Assembly (NCBI GenBank): GCA_043721855.1
Contig: JAYSPY010000105.1
Coordinates: 1-23,650, forward strand
Length of the DNA: 23,650 nucleotides
Source of the DNA: JACMNW01 sp043721855
GTDB taxonomy: Bacteria; Pseudomonadota; Alphaproteobacteria; Rhodobacterales; Rhodobacteraceae
Direction: 5' to 3'
Both the position numbers and the translations under genes were made by a program. The first letter of the stretch is position 1; each line of letters begins with the position of its first letter. The notes under the pieces were generated by a model. That model did not search any database. It saw only the letters and a program-made list of their open reading frames with translations, and was not told where the DNA came from. This document shows positions 1-7,674 of this stretch, one piece after another.

Positions 1-132
1 TAAAGTTGTATTCCTAAATACCACACAATCATTAGATGCTAAATCAAATACAATCCTGCCTTTTCCATGCCTTAATTGAAGTTTAACACTTTTAACTTAT
101 GCGGAGAGGGCGCTGAGGAAAGTTGGGGAACT

Positions 133-564
133 ATGGCACAAGACGGATCTTTCAAAACATACAGCATCTCGAATCACGTAGCCTCGACCTTGGTGTCAGA
201 GGTGTATCTTGTGGTTGACGTGCCAAAAACGGTCGGTTTCGTTTCGGCGCTGCCGTTGCATGTAACGGCTGTGCCCATCGCTTTCGCTGCCTTGGAACAA
301 AAACTGGTGGCAAGCGTGTCGCCGACCAAAGTGGTGATGCCCCTGATGACGCGCAGCTTTGACGCCACCGAAGCGATCGAACAGTTGGGCCTTTGCGGCT
401 ACCAAGGCTCGGTCTGGGTTCTGGCGCCAAAATTGCCGAATCGCCGTATGGTGGAACGGGAATTGAAATCCATCGTTGCAGGCATTCAGGTTGAGGTGAT
501 CGAACTTGACGATGTGGGCAGCGTCGAAGCGGCACCCGTCTTGCAGATGCACCGCCCGCACTGA
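133..564 (+). CDS. Small protein of unknown function (143 aa)
   Basis: I do not recognise this protein. It is soluble, with no signal peptide or membrane segment. It alternates hydrophobic beta-like stretches (VYLVVDV, KVVMPLMT, GSVWVLAP, VEVIEL) with helices, which could be an alpha/beta receiver-like fold, but no phospho-acceptor Asp pattern is obvious. I chose the ATG at 133 because purine-rich GAGGAAAG and GGGGA precede it. The same frame stays open upstream to a TTG at 76, which would add 19 residues but has no ribosome site. The 75-130 bases before it are AT-rich and probably hold the promoter. It converges on the gamma carbonic anhydrase-like gene with a 9-base gap and no visible terminator. 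Its compact composition and codon pattern resemble the neighbouring genes, so it is probably a real gene. Confidence 0.7.
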   Translation: MAQDGSFKTYSISNHVASTLVSEVYLVVDVPKTVGFVSALPLHVTAVPIAFAALEQKLVASVSPTKVVMPLMTRSFDATEAIEQLGLCGYQGSVWVLAPKLPNRRMVERELKSIVAGIQVEVIELDDVGSVEAAPVLQMHRPH

Positions 565-573
565 TACCGACGC

Positions 574-1095
574 TTAGCTTATGCGCTGCAACCCCGTCTG
601 AAAGCGGCGCATATTGGCGCGGTAGCCTGCAGCCGATAGCAATAACCGCGCGCGCGCGTCAAAATCCAGCATGCGGATGATGCGTCCCGGCGCGCCCATC
701 ACCAGACTGCCATCGGGAATATCCTTACCCTCGGCGATCAATGCGCCGGCCCCGATCAGGCAGCCTGCGCCGATTTTCGCACCGTTCAGAATGGTCGCCC
801 CCATCCCGATCAGCGTGCCATTTCCGATGTGGCAGCCATGCAACATGGCTTTGTGCCCGATGGTGCAGTTCTCCCCGATCATCAGCGGATGACCGATATC
901 GGTATGCAGCACGCAGTTTTCCTGAATGTTCGATCCCAATCCTACGGTAATGCGTTCATTATCCCCGCGCAGCGTTGCGCCAAACCAAACCGACGCACCC
1001 GGCAAAATCGTCACCTTGCCAATGATATTCGCATCCGGGGCCACCCAAGTATCTGCATGCACATCCGGGGCTGTGCCATCCAACGCGTAGATCAT
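574..1095 (-). CDS. Gamma carbonic anhydrase family protein (left-handed beta-helix)
   Basis: This 173-residue protein is built of hexapeptide repeats (for example IGENCTIGHKAMLHG and IGNGTLIGMGA), the hallmark of the left-handed beta-helix. H64, H81 and H86 have the spacing expected for the three zinc or iron ligands of the gamma carbonic anhydrase/YrdA/PaaY family, and R43-D45 matches the conserved RGD-like entry motif. Members are cytoplasmic trimers. Many have weak or untested CO2 hydratase activity, so the substrate should be left open. It is the last gene of the yicC-gmk operon. Its ATG overlaps the gmk stop codon as ATGA (1092-1095), implying translational coupling, with GGAG 11 bases upstream. 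The C-terminal helix (from about residue 145) fits family length. Confidence 0.88.
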   Translation of the reverse strand: MIYALDGTAPDVHADTWVAPDANIIGKVTILPGASVWFGATLRGDNERITVGLGSNIQENCVLHTDIGHPLMIGENCTIGHKAMLHGCHIGNGTLIGMGATILNGAKIGAGCLIGAGALIAEGKDIPDGSLVMGAPGRIIRMLDFDARARLLLSAAGYRANMRRFQTGLQRIS

Positions 1096-1724
1096 CGCTT
1101 GTCAAACTCCGCATTCAGGCCGCGCACGAAATTCGAAAGATCCGGTTGCCGGTCCCTGCGCAGCCGTTCGGCCACAACGATGGATTTCAACTCGTCAAAT
1201 GCCGCAGGCAGGTCTTTGTTGATCAGCACATAGTCATATTCCGCCCAGTGGCTGATCTCGTCGCGGCTTTTGGACATGCGTTTCGCCACCACTTCGGCAC
1301 TGTCCTGCGCGCGGCCCTTCAGCCGCTTTTCCAGCTCTGCCAGGGACGGCGGCAACACGAATACCAGCACCGCATCATTGCGCATCGCCTGCTTGATCTG
1401 TTGGCCACCCTGCCAATCCACATCGAACAGCACATCCTTGCCATTTTCCATTGCAGCAACCACCGGCGCCCGGGGCGAGCCATAGAGGTTGTCGAAAACC
1501 TCGGCATGTTCCAACATATCACCGTCGCGCGCTTGGCGCAGAAAATCATCGCGGCTGACGAAATAGTAATCTTTGCCATCCACCTCGCCCAGCCGTGGCG
1601 CGCGCGTGGTCGCGGATACTGAAAAGCTGACCGCAGGGTCCCAGGCCATCAGCAGTTTGGCCAATGTCGATTTGCCCGCGCCAGAGGGGGAAGACAGGAT
1701 CAGCAAAAGGCCACGTCTCGCCAC
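1092..1724 (-). CDS. gmk: Guanylate kinase
   Basis: Guanylate kinase phosphorylates GMP to GDP with ATP in cytoplasmic purine nucleotide synthesis. The 210-residue protein starts with the P-loop S12-PSGAGKST-20. It continues with the GMP-binding region containing TTRAPRLGEVDGKDYYFVS and the downstream Asp of VLFDVDWQGGQQI, both typical of the family. Length is normal. The start codon is GTG at 1724; the next methionine lies beyond the P-loop and would destroy the enzyme. It follows yicC with only 4 bases between stop and start and overlaps the downstream gamma carbonic anhydrase gene by 4 bases. The yicC-gmk pairing is conserved in many Alphaproteobacteria. Confidence 0.97.
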   Translation of the reverse strand: MARRGLLLILSSPSGAGKSTLAKLLMAWDPAVSFSVSATTRAPRLGEVDGKDYYFVSRDDFLRQARDGDMLEHAEVFDNLYGSPRAPVVAAMENGKDVLFDVDWQGGQQIKQAMRNDAVLVFVLPPSLAELEKRLKGRAQDSAEVVAKRMSKSRDEISHWAEYDYVLINKDLPAAFDELKSIVVAERLRRDRQPDLSNFVRGLNAEFDKR

Positions 1725-1728
1725 AGCG

Positions 1729-2625
1729 CTATTCCACGTTTTGAACTTGTTCGCGCATCTGATCTATCACGGTCTTCAGGTCAAGCCCGATGCGGGTCAG
1801 CGCCAGAGATTGCGCTTTGGCACAGAGCGTATTCGCCTCGCGCATGAATTCTTGCACCAGAAAATCAAACTTGCGGCCAATTTGGCCTGCCTCATCCACA
1901 AGCGCACGCGCAGCGCCAACATGCGCGGACAAACGGTCAAGCTCTTCGGTCACGTCGGTTTTGACGGCAATCAAGGCCAGCTCCTGCGCAAGCCGCGTCG
2001 CATCCATGCCATCGGCATTGGCCAGAACGCGGGCCAAGGCGTCGCGCAGCGTGATCTGGGCCGTCGCTGCCCGTGCAGCAGTCTCGGCGGCCGCACGGGC
2101 GGTAAGCCCGGCAATCAGGTCAATCTGCGCCGTGATCACTGCCGCCAAAGCAATCCCTTCGGCCTTTCGCATGGCCTGAAAATCGGCAACCAGCGGGCCA
2201 AGGTCGGCCAGCAATGCGCTTCGAAACGGCGCGGTATCATCATCGCCCGCCGATTGGTCCAGCACCCCGCGCATCACCAGCACATCGGCATGGCTTGCCT
2301 GCGCCAAGGTCACACCGGCGTTCAGCGCAGCCTGTTCGATTTCCGCGATGGCCGTCAGCATTTGCGCCAGCACGGTATGGTTTACCCGCAAACCACCATC
2401 CCCATCACTGCCGTCTTTGCTGACCTTCAACGTCAAGGACACATTGCCCCGCTGCAAAGCCCGGCCCAGATCGGCGCGAATGGCGGGCTCCAACCCGTCC
2501 ACCCAATCGGGCACACGCAGGCGCAGATCAAGGCCCTTGCCGTTGACCGACCGGATATCCCAAACCCACGAATAGCCATGCCCCTGCCCTTTGCGCGCAG
2601 CAAAGCCCGTCATCGAAACCGTCAT
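1729..2625 (-). CDS. yicC: YicC family protein (RNase/RNase adapter)
   Basis: The 298-residue protein opens with MTVSMTGFAARKG, matching the conserved SMTGFAR start of YicC proteins. It carries the family features SVNGKGLDLRLRVP near residue 27 and a C-terminal DUF1732-type region (GRKFDFLVQEFMREANTLCAKAQSLAL). E. coli YicC is reported to act on RNA, as an endoribonuclease or as an adapter for RNA degradation, in the cytoplasm. The start at 2625 is supported by GAGGGA about 9 bases upstream. It is the first gene of the yicC-gmk-gamma carbonic anhydrase unit. Its promoter must lie in the 228-base gap to the divergent PAS gene. Assignment to the family is firm; the exact role in this organism is inferred. 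Confidence 0.95.
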   Translation of the reverse strand: MTVSMTGFAARKGQGHGYSWVWDIRSVNGKGLDLRLRVPDWVDGLEPAIRADLGRALQRGNVSLTLKVSKDGSDGDGGLRVNHTVLAQMLTAIAEIEQAALNAGVTLAQASHADVLVMRGVLDQSAGDDDTAPFRSALLADLGPLVADFQAMRKAEGIALAAVITAQIDLIAGLTARAAAETAARAATAQITLRDALARVLANADGMDATRLAQELALIAVKTDVTEELDRLSAHVGAARALVDEAGQIGRKFDFLVQEFMREANTLCAKAQSLALTRIGLDLKTVIDQMREQVQNVE

Positions 2626-2853
2626 CGCCGCATTCCCTCATCCCACCGCCATTTACCAATTTAACAGATAGCCCATACGAATCTGCGCCAATGGGTGTAT
2701 CTTGGCTTTTGTAGTGTTGGTCTTGCCTTTGATTTGCCAGCGGTCGGCGTGTGATGCCCCCTTGGTCGCTTCATCGGATAGCAGGCGGTAAAGGTAACGA
2801 CAACTCGGGATGCAGGACTTGCGCCCCGCGTGTCACAGTGAAGGTGTTTTTAG

Positions 2854-3585
2854 ATGGTACAGTCGTTTAGGCGGGGGCCTTTGGGCATGGGACAGAATGG
2901 TTCCGCAAAAGATGACGGCGGCACGCGTTTTGCCGCCATTCGCGAAGTGCGCGCCTATTGGGATGCGCTGCGCGATGACCAGGATTTGCCGTGCCGTGAA
3001 CAGATTAACCCGCGCGGTATGGTCGGCGCGCTGCATCAGGTTTTCATGGTGGAACGGATCGCACCGGGTCTTGCGCGGTTTCGCCTCGCTGGAACACAGA
3101 TCAGCGATCTGATGGGTATGGAAGTGCGCGGTATGCCTTTGTCCGCGCTGTTTGACCCGGCGGCACGGGCACGACTGGCCGAGGTGCTGGAAAAAGTGAT
3201 GACCAAGCGCACGATCGCGGAGCTGGATCTTGAAGCGGATCGCGGCATCGGGCGGCCTGCCTTGCGCGCCCGGCTTATATTGTTGCCGTTGAAGGGCACA
3301 GCTGGTCAGGCGGATTTAATCTTGGGATGTTTGGCCTGCGATGGCCAAATTGGCCGTACCCCTCGGCGTTTTGTCATCGCCCGCGCCCTGGAAAGCGCGC
3401 TTGACGCACGGACCCCGACGCGGATGCACGCAAGTCTGCCAGAAACTGCATCCAAAACCGCATTTGCGCCCCGTCCTGCGCCAAAACTGGTGGCCGAATT
3501 GCCAAACCCTGCAGCACCTGATTTTGTCCCCGCAACCCCTGTGAAAGAGCGCTCTTATCTGCGTCTGGTGCGGCTTGAAGATTGA
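2854..3585 (+). CDS. PAS domain-containing protein (PAS_5 type)
   Basis: The 243-residue protein has one recognisable region, about residues 25-165, that resembles the PAS_5 family common in Rhodobacterales: AIREVRAYWDALR, then LPCREQINPRGM, then FRLAGTQISDLMGMEVRGMPLSALF. PAS domains sense ligands or mediate protein contacts. No kinase, cyclase or DNA-binding domain follows. Residues 185-230 are an Ala/Pro/Thr-rich, probably flexible linker, and the chain ends in a short basic-hydrophobic tail (ERSYLRLVRLED). The ATG at 2854 has GAAGG 9 bases upstream. An alternative ATG at 2887 would remove 11 residues. It is divergent from yicC, and a hairpin that favours the opposite strand follows its stop codon. 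The ligand and partner cannot be inferred. Confidence 0.85.
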   Translation: MVQSFRRGPLGMGQNGSAKDDGGTRFAAIREVRAYWDALRDDQDLPCREQINPRGMVGALHQVFMVERIAPGLARFRLAGTQISDLMGMEVRGMPLSALFDPAARARLAEVLEKVMTKRTIAELDLEADRGIGRPALRARLILLPLKGTAGQADLILGCLACDGQIGRTPRRFVIARALESALDARTPTRMHASLPETASKTAFAPRPAPKLVAELPNPAAPDFVPATPVKERSYLRLVRLED

Positions 3586-3594
3586 AACGCTGAC

Positions 3595-3624
3595 AAAAAA
3601 AGGCGGCACCGACCTGCCGCCTTT
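3595..3624 (-). terminator. Intrinsic terminator of the DAHP synthase gene
   Basis: A perfect 10-bp stem (AAAGGCGGCA at 3599-3608, TGCCGCCTTT at 3615-3624) encloses a 6-base loop. On the minus strand the stem is followed by a run of seven T (complement of 3595-3601), the arrangement expected for rho-independent termination of the DAHP synthase transcript. On the plus strand only three T follow, so it is at best a weak terminator for the PAS gene. Confidence 0.8.
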
Positions 3625-3645
3625 CCAAAGTCAATGCACGCCTTT

Positions 3646-5016
3646 TTACAGTGCAATCCGGCGCGACGCATCCCGCAAGGATGACAATTCTTCCGCCACC
3701 AAAAACGCCAGCTCCAGCGATTGCGACGCATTCAAGCGCGGATCGCACGCGGTGTGATAGCGGTCCGACAGGTCTTCATCCGTCACCGCGCGCAAACCGC
3801 CCGTGCATTCGGTCACATCCTTGCCCGTCATCTCGAAATGCACGCCGCCGGGGACGGTGTTTTCGGATTTGTGGATCGCAAAGAATTCCCGCACCTCGCG
3901 CAGCACAGAATCAAACGCCCGCGTTTTATATCCCGTCGAGGATTTGATCGTGTTGCCATGCATCGGATCGCAAGACCAGACGACATTTGCCCCCTCTTCG
4001 CGCACAGCCTTGATCAGGCGCGGCAGGTTTTCCCCCACCTTCCCCGCACCAAATCGCGCAATCAAAGTCAACCGCCCGGCCTCGTTCGCGGGGTTCAGCT
4101 TGGCCATCAACACCTTCAGGTCATCCGCCGTGGTCGTTGGCCCGCATTTCAACCCAATCGGGTTCAGCACACCGCGCGCGAATTCGACATGCGCACCGTC
4201 GGGCTGACGGGTGCGATCGCCGATCCAGATCATATGGCCAGACCCGGCAACGTTCTGCCCGGTCAGGCTGTCAACCCGGCACAGCGCCTCTTCATATTCC
4301 AGCAACAGGGATTCGTGGCTGGTGTAGAAATCGACGGTGCCAAGCGAATGCGCGGTGTCGGCATTGACGCCGGCGGCGGTCATGAAATCAAGCGCATCTG
4401 AAATGCGGTTCGACAATTCACGGTAACGCTCCGCCTTGTCATGTTCGGCAAAACCAAGCGTCCAGGAATGCACGCGGTGAATATCGGCAAACCCCCCGGT
4501 CGAGAACGCGCGCAGCAGGTTCAGCGATGCCGCCGCTTGGGTATAAGCTTCCAGCATGCGTTGCGGATCAGGTCTGCGCGCCTCAACCGTCGCCTCAAAG
4601 CGGTGGATGATATCACCCCGGTATGATGGCAGTTCCACGCCGTCGATCATTTCCGTTGGTGCCGACCGGGGCTTGGCAAACTGCCCCGCCATGCGACCCA
4701 CCTTGATCACCGGCACTTTCGCGCCATAGGTCAACACCACTGCCATTTGCAGCATAACCCGAAACGTATCGCGAATGTTATCTGCGGAAAATTCGGCAAA
4801 GCTTTCGGCGCAATCGCCGCCCTGTAGCAAGAACGCCTTGCCCTCACCAGCAAGTGCCAGTTGCCGTTTCAACTTGCGCGCCTCGCCTGCAAACACCAGC
4901 GGCGGGTATTTTGCAAGCTGCGCCTCGGCGGCTTTCAGGGCCCCTGCATCAGGATAATCGGGCATCTGAACCCGTGGTTTGGCGCGCCAGTCCGATTTGC
5001 TCCAGCCCATGGTCAT
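3646..5016 (-). CDS. aroG: Class II 3-deoxy-7-phosphoheptulonate synthase
   Basis: This enzyme condenses phosphoenolpyruvate and erythrose 4-phosphate to DAHP, the first step of the shikimate pathway, in the cytoplasm. The sequence is clearly the class II (plant/mycobacterial AroG-like) type: it opens with WSKSDWRAKPRVQMPDYPD and has the PEP-contact stretch AGQFAKPRSAPTE. The family's metal ligands are present: Cys of GGDCAES, His of CDPMHGNT, Glu of HFEMTG and Asp of ACDPRLN. I placed the start at 5016 (456 aa) because GGAG sits 7 bases upstream. An ATG at 5031 in the same frame lies upstream of that ribosome site and would add five residues. No separate ACT regulatory domain is fused. It is monocistronic, with a strong terminator downstream, and is divergent from the GlxA-type regulator. 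Confidence 0.96.
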   Translation of the reverse strand: MTMGWSKSDWRAKPRVQMPDYPDAGALKAAEAQLAKYPPLVFAGEARKLKRQLALAGEGKAFLLQGGDCAESFAEFSADNIRDTFRVMLQMAVVLTYGAKVPVIKVGRMAGQFAKPRSAPTEMIDGVELPSYRGDIIHRFEATVEARRPDPQRMLEAYTQAAASLNLLRAFSTGGFADIHRVHSWTLGFAEHDKAERYRELSNRISDALDFMTAAGVNADTAHSLGTVDFYTSHESLLLEYEEALCRVDSLTGQNVAGSGHMIWIGDRTRQPDGAHVEFARGVLNPIGLKCGPTTTADDLKVLMAKLNPANEAGRLTLIARFGAGKVGENLPRLIKAVREEGANVVWSCDPMHGNTIKSSTGYKTRAFDSVLREVREFFAIHKSENTVPGGVHFEMTGKDVTECTGGLRAVTDEDLSDRYHTACDPRLNASQSLELAFLVAEELSSLRDASRRIAL

Positions 5017-5147
5017 AGCTTTTCTCCGCATGTGTCGATGTTGCGCCGGGGTATACGGAAGCCGCGCGGTCTTGCAAAGGGCGAAAGGCGCAAGATTGGC
5101 CGCGATTGGCCTTGCGGAATGCCAAATTACCTGCTTCCTTGCGCCTT

Positions 5148-5168
5148 ATACGACATAAAAGGTCGCAA
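5148..5168. promoter_or_regulatory. Candidate operator (CGAC-N7-GTCG palindrome) at the regulator start
   Basis: The core CGACATAA-AAG-GTCGC at 5151-5166 is an inverted repeat CGAC-N7-GTCG, whose right half extends to GTCGCAA. It ends one base before the regulator's ATG and overlaps its ribosome site (AAAAGG). A near-identical palindrome lies at 14674-14694. The position suits autoregulation by repression, but the binding protein is not known. Confidence 0.4.
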
Positions 5169-5169
5169 G

Positions 5170-6189
5170 ATGCTTACGCAGCCGCTTAAAGCCACGCATA
5201 TCAGCAAAACCGCTACGCCAAAGCGATTTGTGTTTTTGTTACTCGACCAATTTACGATGCTGTCTTTTGCTTGCGCGATAGAACCGTTGCGTTTGGCCAA
5301 TACTGTGATGGGATACCCGGTTTACAGCTGGCGGCTGGCGGGCGAAGGCGGGCAAGAGGCGATTTGTTCCAACGGTGCCGCCTTTCACCTGGATATGGGT
5401 CTGGATGACGTGAACCGCGACGACATGGTGATGGTCTGCGGTGGCATGGATATTCAAAGAACCGCCACCAAACCCATCATCAACTGGCTACGCCGGGAAT
5501 CGCGGCGCGGAGTAACCATCGGCGGCATGTGCACCGGGGCCTATGCGCTAGCCAAGGCTGGTTTGTTGGATGGCAAGAAAGCCACGATCCACTGGGAAAA
5601 CCAGGATGGCTTTCTGGAGGAATTTGAACAGGTCCGCCTGACAAAATCGGTGTTCGTGGTTGATGGCAACCGCATGACCACGGCGGGTGGTACCTCGTCC
5701 ATTGATCTGATGCTGAAAATCATCGCCACTGATCTGGGTGAAGATACTGCCAATAACGTGGCCGATTTGCTGATTTATTCCACCATCCGCACCGATCAGG
5801 ATACCCAGCGCCTGTCGATCCCGACCCGCATCGGCGTGCGCCACCCAAAGCTGAGCCAGGTCATCGTGATGATGGAGGGAAACATCGAAGAGCCGATGTC
5901 GCCCGCCGATTTGGCCGAAGAGGTCGGCATGTCGACCCGGCAGCTGGAACGCCTGTTTCGCCGCTACCTAAACCGCAGCCCGAAACGATATTACATGGAA
6001 CTGCGCCTGCAAAAGGCGCGCAACTTGCTGATGCAGACGGATATGTCGGTGATCAACGTGGCGCTGGCATGCGGTTTCGCCAGCCCGTCGCATTTTTCCA
6101 AATGCTACCGCGCGCATTACAGCACCACTCCCTACCGTGAACGCGGCACTCAGGGCAGCATCGGTTTGGGTGTGCGATTGTCGATTTAG
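5170..6189 (+). CDS. GlxA-family transcriptional regulator (DJ-1/PfpI + AraC HTH)
   Basis: The 339-residue protein has an N-terminal DJ-1/PfpI (GATase1-like) domain, about residues 18-205, with the GGMCTGAYALAKAGLLDG motif around C121. Two AraC-type helix-turn-helix units follow, about residues 235-325 (PADLAEEVGMSTRQLERLFRRY, then VINVALACGFASPSHFSKCYR). This is the architecture of GbdR, SouR, CdhR and ArgR, which sense quaternary amines, sarcosine, carnitine or arginine in Pseudomonas. The open frame extends upstream to 4861 inside the opposing gene. I chose the ATG at 5170 because it has AAAAGG 7 bases upstream and gives normal family length. A palindrome overlaps this ribosome site. The gene precedes a LIV-type importer on the same strand, and a DMGDH-like enzyme lies downstream. 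A role in N-methylated amine or amino acid sensing is therefore plausible but inferred. Confidence 0.93.
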   Translation: MLTQPLKATHISKTATPKRFVFLLLDQFTMLSFACAIEPLRLANTVMGYPVYSWRLAGEGGQEAICSNGAAFHLDMGLDDVNRDDMVMVCGGMDIQRTATKPIINWLRRESRRGVTIGGMCTGAYALAKAGLLDGKKATIHWENQDGFLEEFEQVRLTKSVFVVDGNRMTTAGGTSSIDLMLKIIATDLGEDTANNVADLLIYSTIRTDQDTQRLSIPTRIGVRHPKLSQVIVMMEGNIEEPMSPADLAEEVGMSTRQLERLFRRYLNRSPKRYYMELRLQKARNLLMQTDMSVINVALACGFASPSHFSKCYRAHYSTTPYRERGTQGSIGLGVRLSI

Positions 6190-6262
6190 CAGCCAATGGG
6201 AATAAAATGCTGTGCCAGAAGGTGTAACAGCACCAATGCCCCGCGAATTGGCCGCAAACCAG

Positions 6263-6306
6263 AAAGGCGTCATACGAAATGGGCAGATTTAAGACGCTTT
6301 TCTTTT
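6263..6306 (+). terminator. Possible terminator after the GlxA-type regulator
   Basis: A 9-bp stem with one G-T pair (6263-6271 with 6293-6301) surrounds a 21-base loop and runs into TTTTCTTTT at 6298-6306. The T tract favours termination, but the loop is long, so stability is uncertain. If it works, it separates the regulator from the importer operon, whose promoter would then have to lie between here and the ribosome site at about 6352. Confidence 0.38.
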
Positions 6307-6362
6307 GCAAAACCCCGCTTTAGGGTTGCCGTCAGGATTTCGATCCAACAAGGGAGAGACCA

Positions 6363-7553
6363 ATGAAAAAACTACTTATGGCCACGGCCGTCACCGCACT
6401 GTTCGCGGGTGCCGCACATGCGGAAGATATCAAACTGGGCGTTGTCATCGGCTTCACCGGCCCGATTGAATCGCTGACCGGATCCATGGCTGCCGCCGCT
6501 GAAATGGCGATGGCGGAAGTGACCGCATCCGGCAAATTGCTGGGTGGATCAACCGTCACCTCCGTGCGCGCAGACAGCACTTGCGGCGATTCCGCCGCTG
6601 GCACCGCCGCGACCGAACGGGTTGTTACGGCTGACAAGGTGAACGGCATTGTTGGCGGCGATTGTTCCGGTGTCACTGGTGCCATGCTGCAAAACGTGGC
6701 GCGTCCAAACGGCATCGTCATGGTGTCGCCATCGGCCACATCACCCGCCCTTAGTGCCGCAGAAGACGACGGCCTGTTCTTTCGCACAGCACCATCCGAT
6801 GCGCGCGAAGGCGAAGTCATGGCTGATATCCTGATGGAACATGGCGTGAAATCCATCGCCCTGACCTATACCAACAACGACTACGGCAAAGGTCTGGCTG
6901 AAGCGATTGCAACCTCGTTCACTGCCAAGGGCGGCGTTGTGACCATCAATGCCAGCCACGAAGACGGCAAGGCCGACTATTCCGCAGAAGTGGCCGCTTT
7001 GGCTGCTGCGGGCGGTGATCTGCTGGTTGTGGCGGGATACCTTGACCAAGGCGGCAAAGGCATCATCCAGAACGCGCTGGATACCGGCGCGTTCACCAAG
7101 TTCGGTCTGCCCGGCGGTATGGTTGGTGACAACCTGCCACTCGCCATTGGTGCTGCCCTTGATGGGTCTTATGGCCAGGTCGCACAATCAGATTCGGCTG
7201 GCGCTGCGATCATGACGGATATGGGCAAAGCCGCCGCAACCCCGTTTGACGCGACCTCGCCCTACACGATGGAAAGCTATGACGCTGCCGCACTTATGAT
7301 GCTTGCCATGCAGGCCGCCGGATCGTCCGATCCGAAGGTTTACAAGGAAAAGATCATGGACGTAGCAAACGCACCGGGCGAAAAGATCCTGCCCGGCGAA
7401 TTGGCCAAGGGGTTGGAGCTGTTGGCTGCTGGCACCGACATCGACTATGACGGTGCGTCTGGCGTTGAACTGATCGGACCGGGCGAAAGCGCCGGGCGCT
7501 ACCGCGAGTTCGAAGTCAAGGGCGGTAAATACGAAACCATCAAGTTCCGTTGA
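6363..7553 (+). CDS. LIV-type ABC transporter, periplasmic substrate-binding protein
   Basis: The 396-residue protein begins with a clear Sec signal peptide (MKKLLMATAVTALFAGAAHA, cleavage before EDIKLG). It continues as a type I periplasmic binding protein of the Leu/Ile/Val-binding family (Peripla_BP_6): IKLGVVIGFTGPIESLTGSM, the cysteine pair around STCGDS and GGDCSG that probably forms a disulphide, then VSPSATSPALS and ALTYTNNDYGKGLAE. It captures the substrate in the periplasm for the LivHM-GF importer encoded downstream. This family also binds amides, urea, aromatic acids and other small molecules, so the substrate is not fixed. The ATG at 6363 has a strong GGGAGAG ribosome site. A stable hairpin follows the stop codon before livG, which fits higher expression of the binding protein. 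Confidence 0.94.
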   Translation: MKKLLMATAVTALFAGAAHAEDIKLGVVIGFTGPIESLTGSMAAAAEMAMAEVTASGKLLGGSTVTSVRADSTCGDSAAGTAATERVVTADKVNGIVGGDCSGVTGAMLQNVARPNGIVMVSPSATSPALSAAEDDGLFFRTAPSDAREGEVMADILMEHGVKSIALTYTNNDYGKGLAEAIATSFTAKGGVVTINASHEDGKADYSAEVAALAAAGGDLLVVAGYLDQGGKGIIQNALDTGAFTKFGLPGGMVGDNLPLAIGAALDGSYGQVAQSDSAGAAIMTDMGKAAATPFDATSPYTMESYDAAALMMLAMQAAGSSDPKVYKEKIMDVANAPGEKILPGELAKGLELLAAGTDIDYDGASGVELIGPGESAGRYREFEVKGGKYETIKFR

Positions 7554-7572
7554 TCTGGTCAATCTAGAAGGC

Positions 7573-7609
7573 TGGTGGCGGCCCGGGTTAATTCCCCGGG
7601 CCGTTGCCA
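7573..7609 (+). promoter_or_regulatory. Strong intercistronic RNA hairpin between binding protein and livG
   Basis: The stem is 15 bp (7573-7587 with 7595-7609), with a perfect 9-bp GC-rich core CGGCCCGGG/CCCGGGCCG, three G-T pairs below it, and a 7-base loop TTAATTC. No T tract follows, so it is not a canonical terminator. Such hairpins after the binding-protein gene of ABC operons commonly protect upstream mRNA from 3' exonucleases. That role is inferred here. Confidence 0.6.
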
Positions 7610-7674
7610 CAGATAGAACCTGCACGCGTCGCTTGATCGCGATGAAATGAGGCGGGTCTTTCAGGGGGAATTGC

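Noticed and set aside
1573..2664. Long plus-strand open frame (363 codons) opposite yicC and gmk
   Set aside because: It lies wholly antisense to well-recognised genes, is rich in His/Arg/Gln as antisense frames in GC-rich DNA are, and has no recognisable motif or ribosome site.
4861..5169. N-terminal extension of the GlxA-type regulator by about 100 residues
   Set aside because: The extension overlaps the opposing DAHP synthase gene, is rich in Arg/Pro/Cys without fold-like pattern, and the ATG at 5170 has a ribosome site and gives normal family length.
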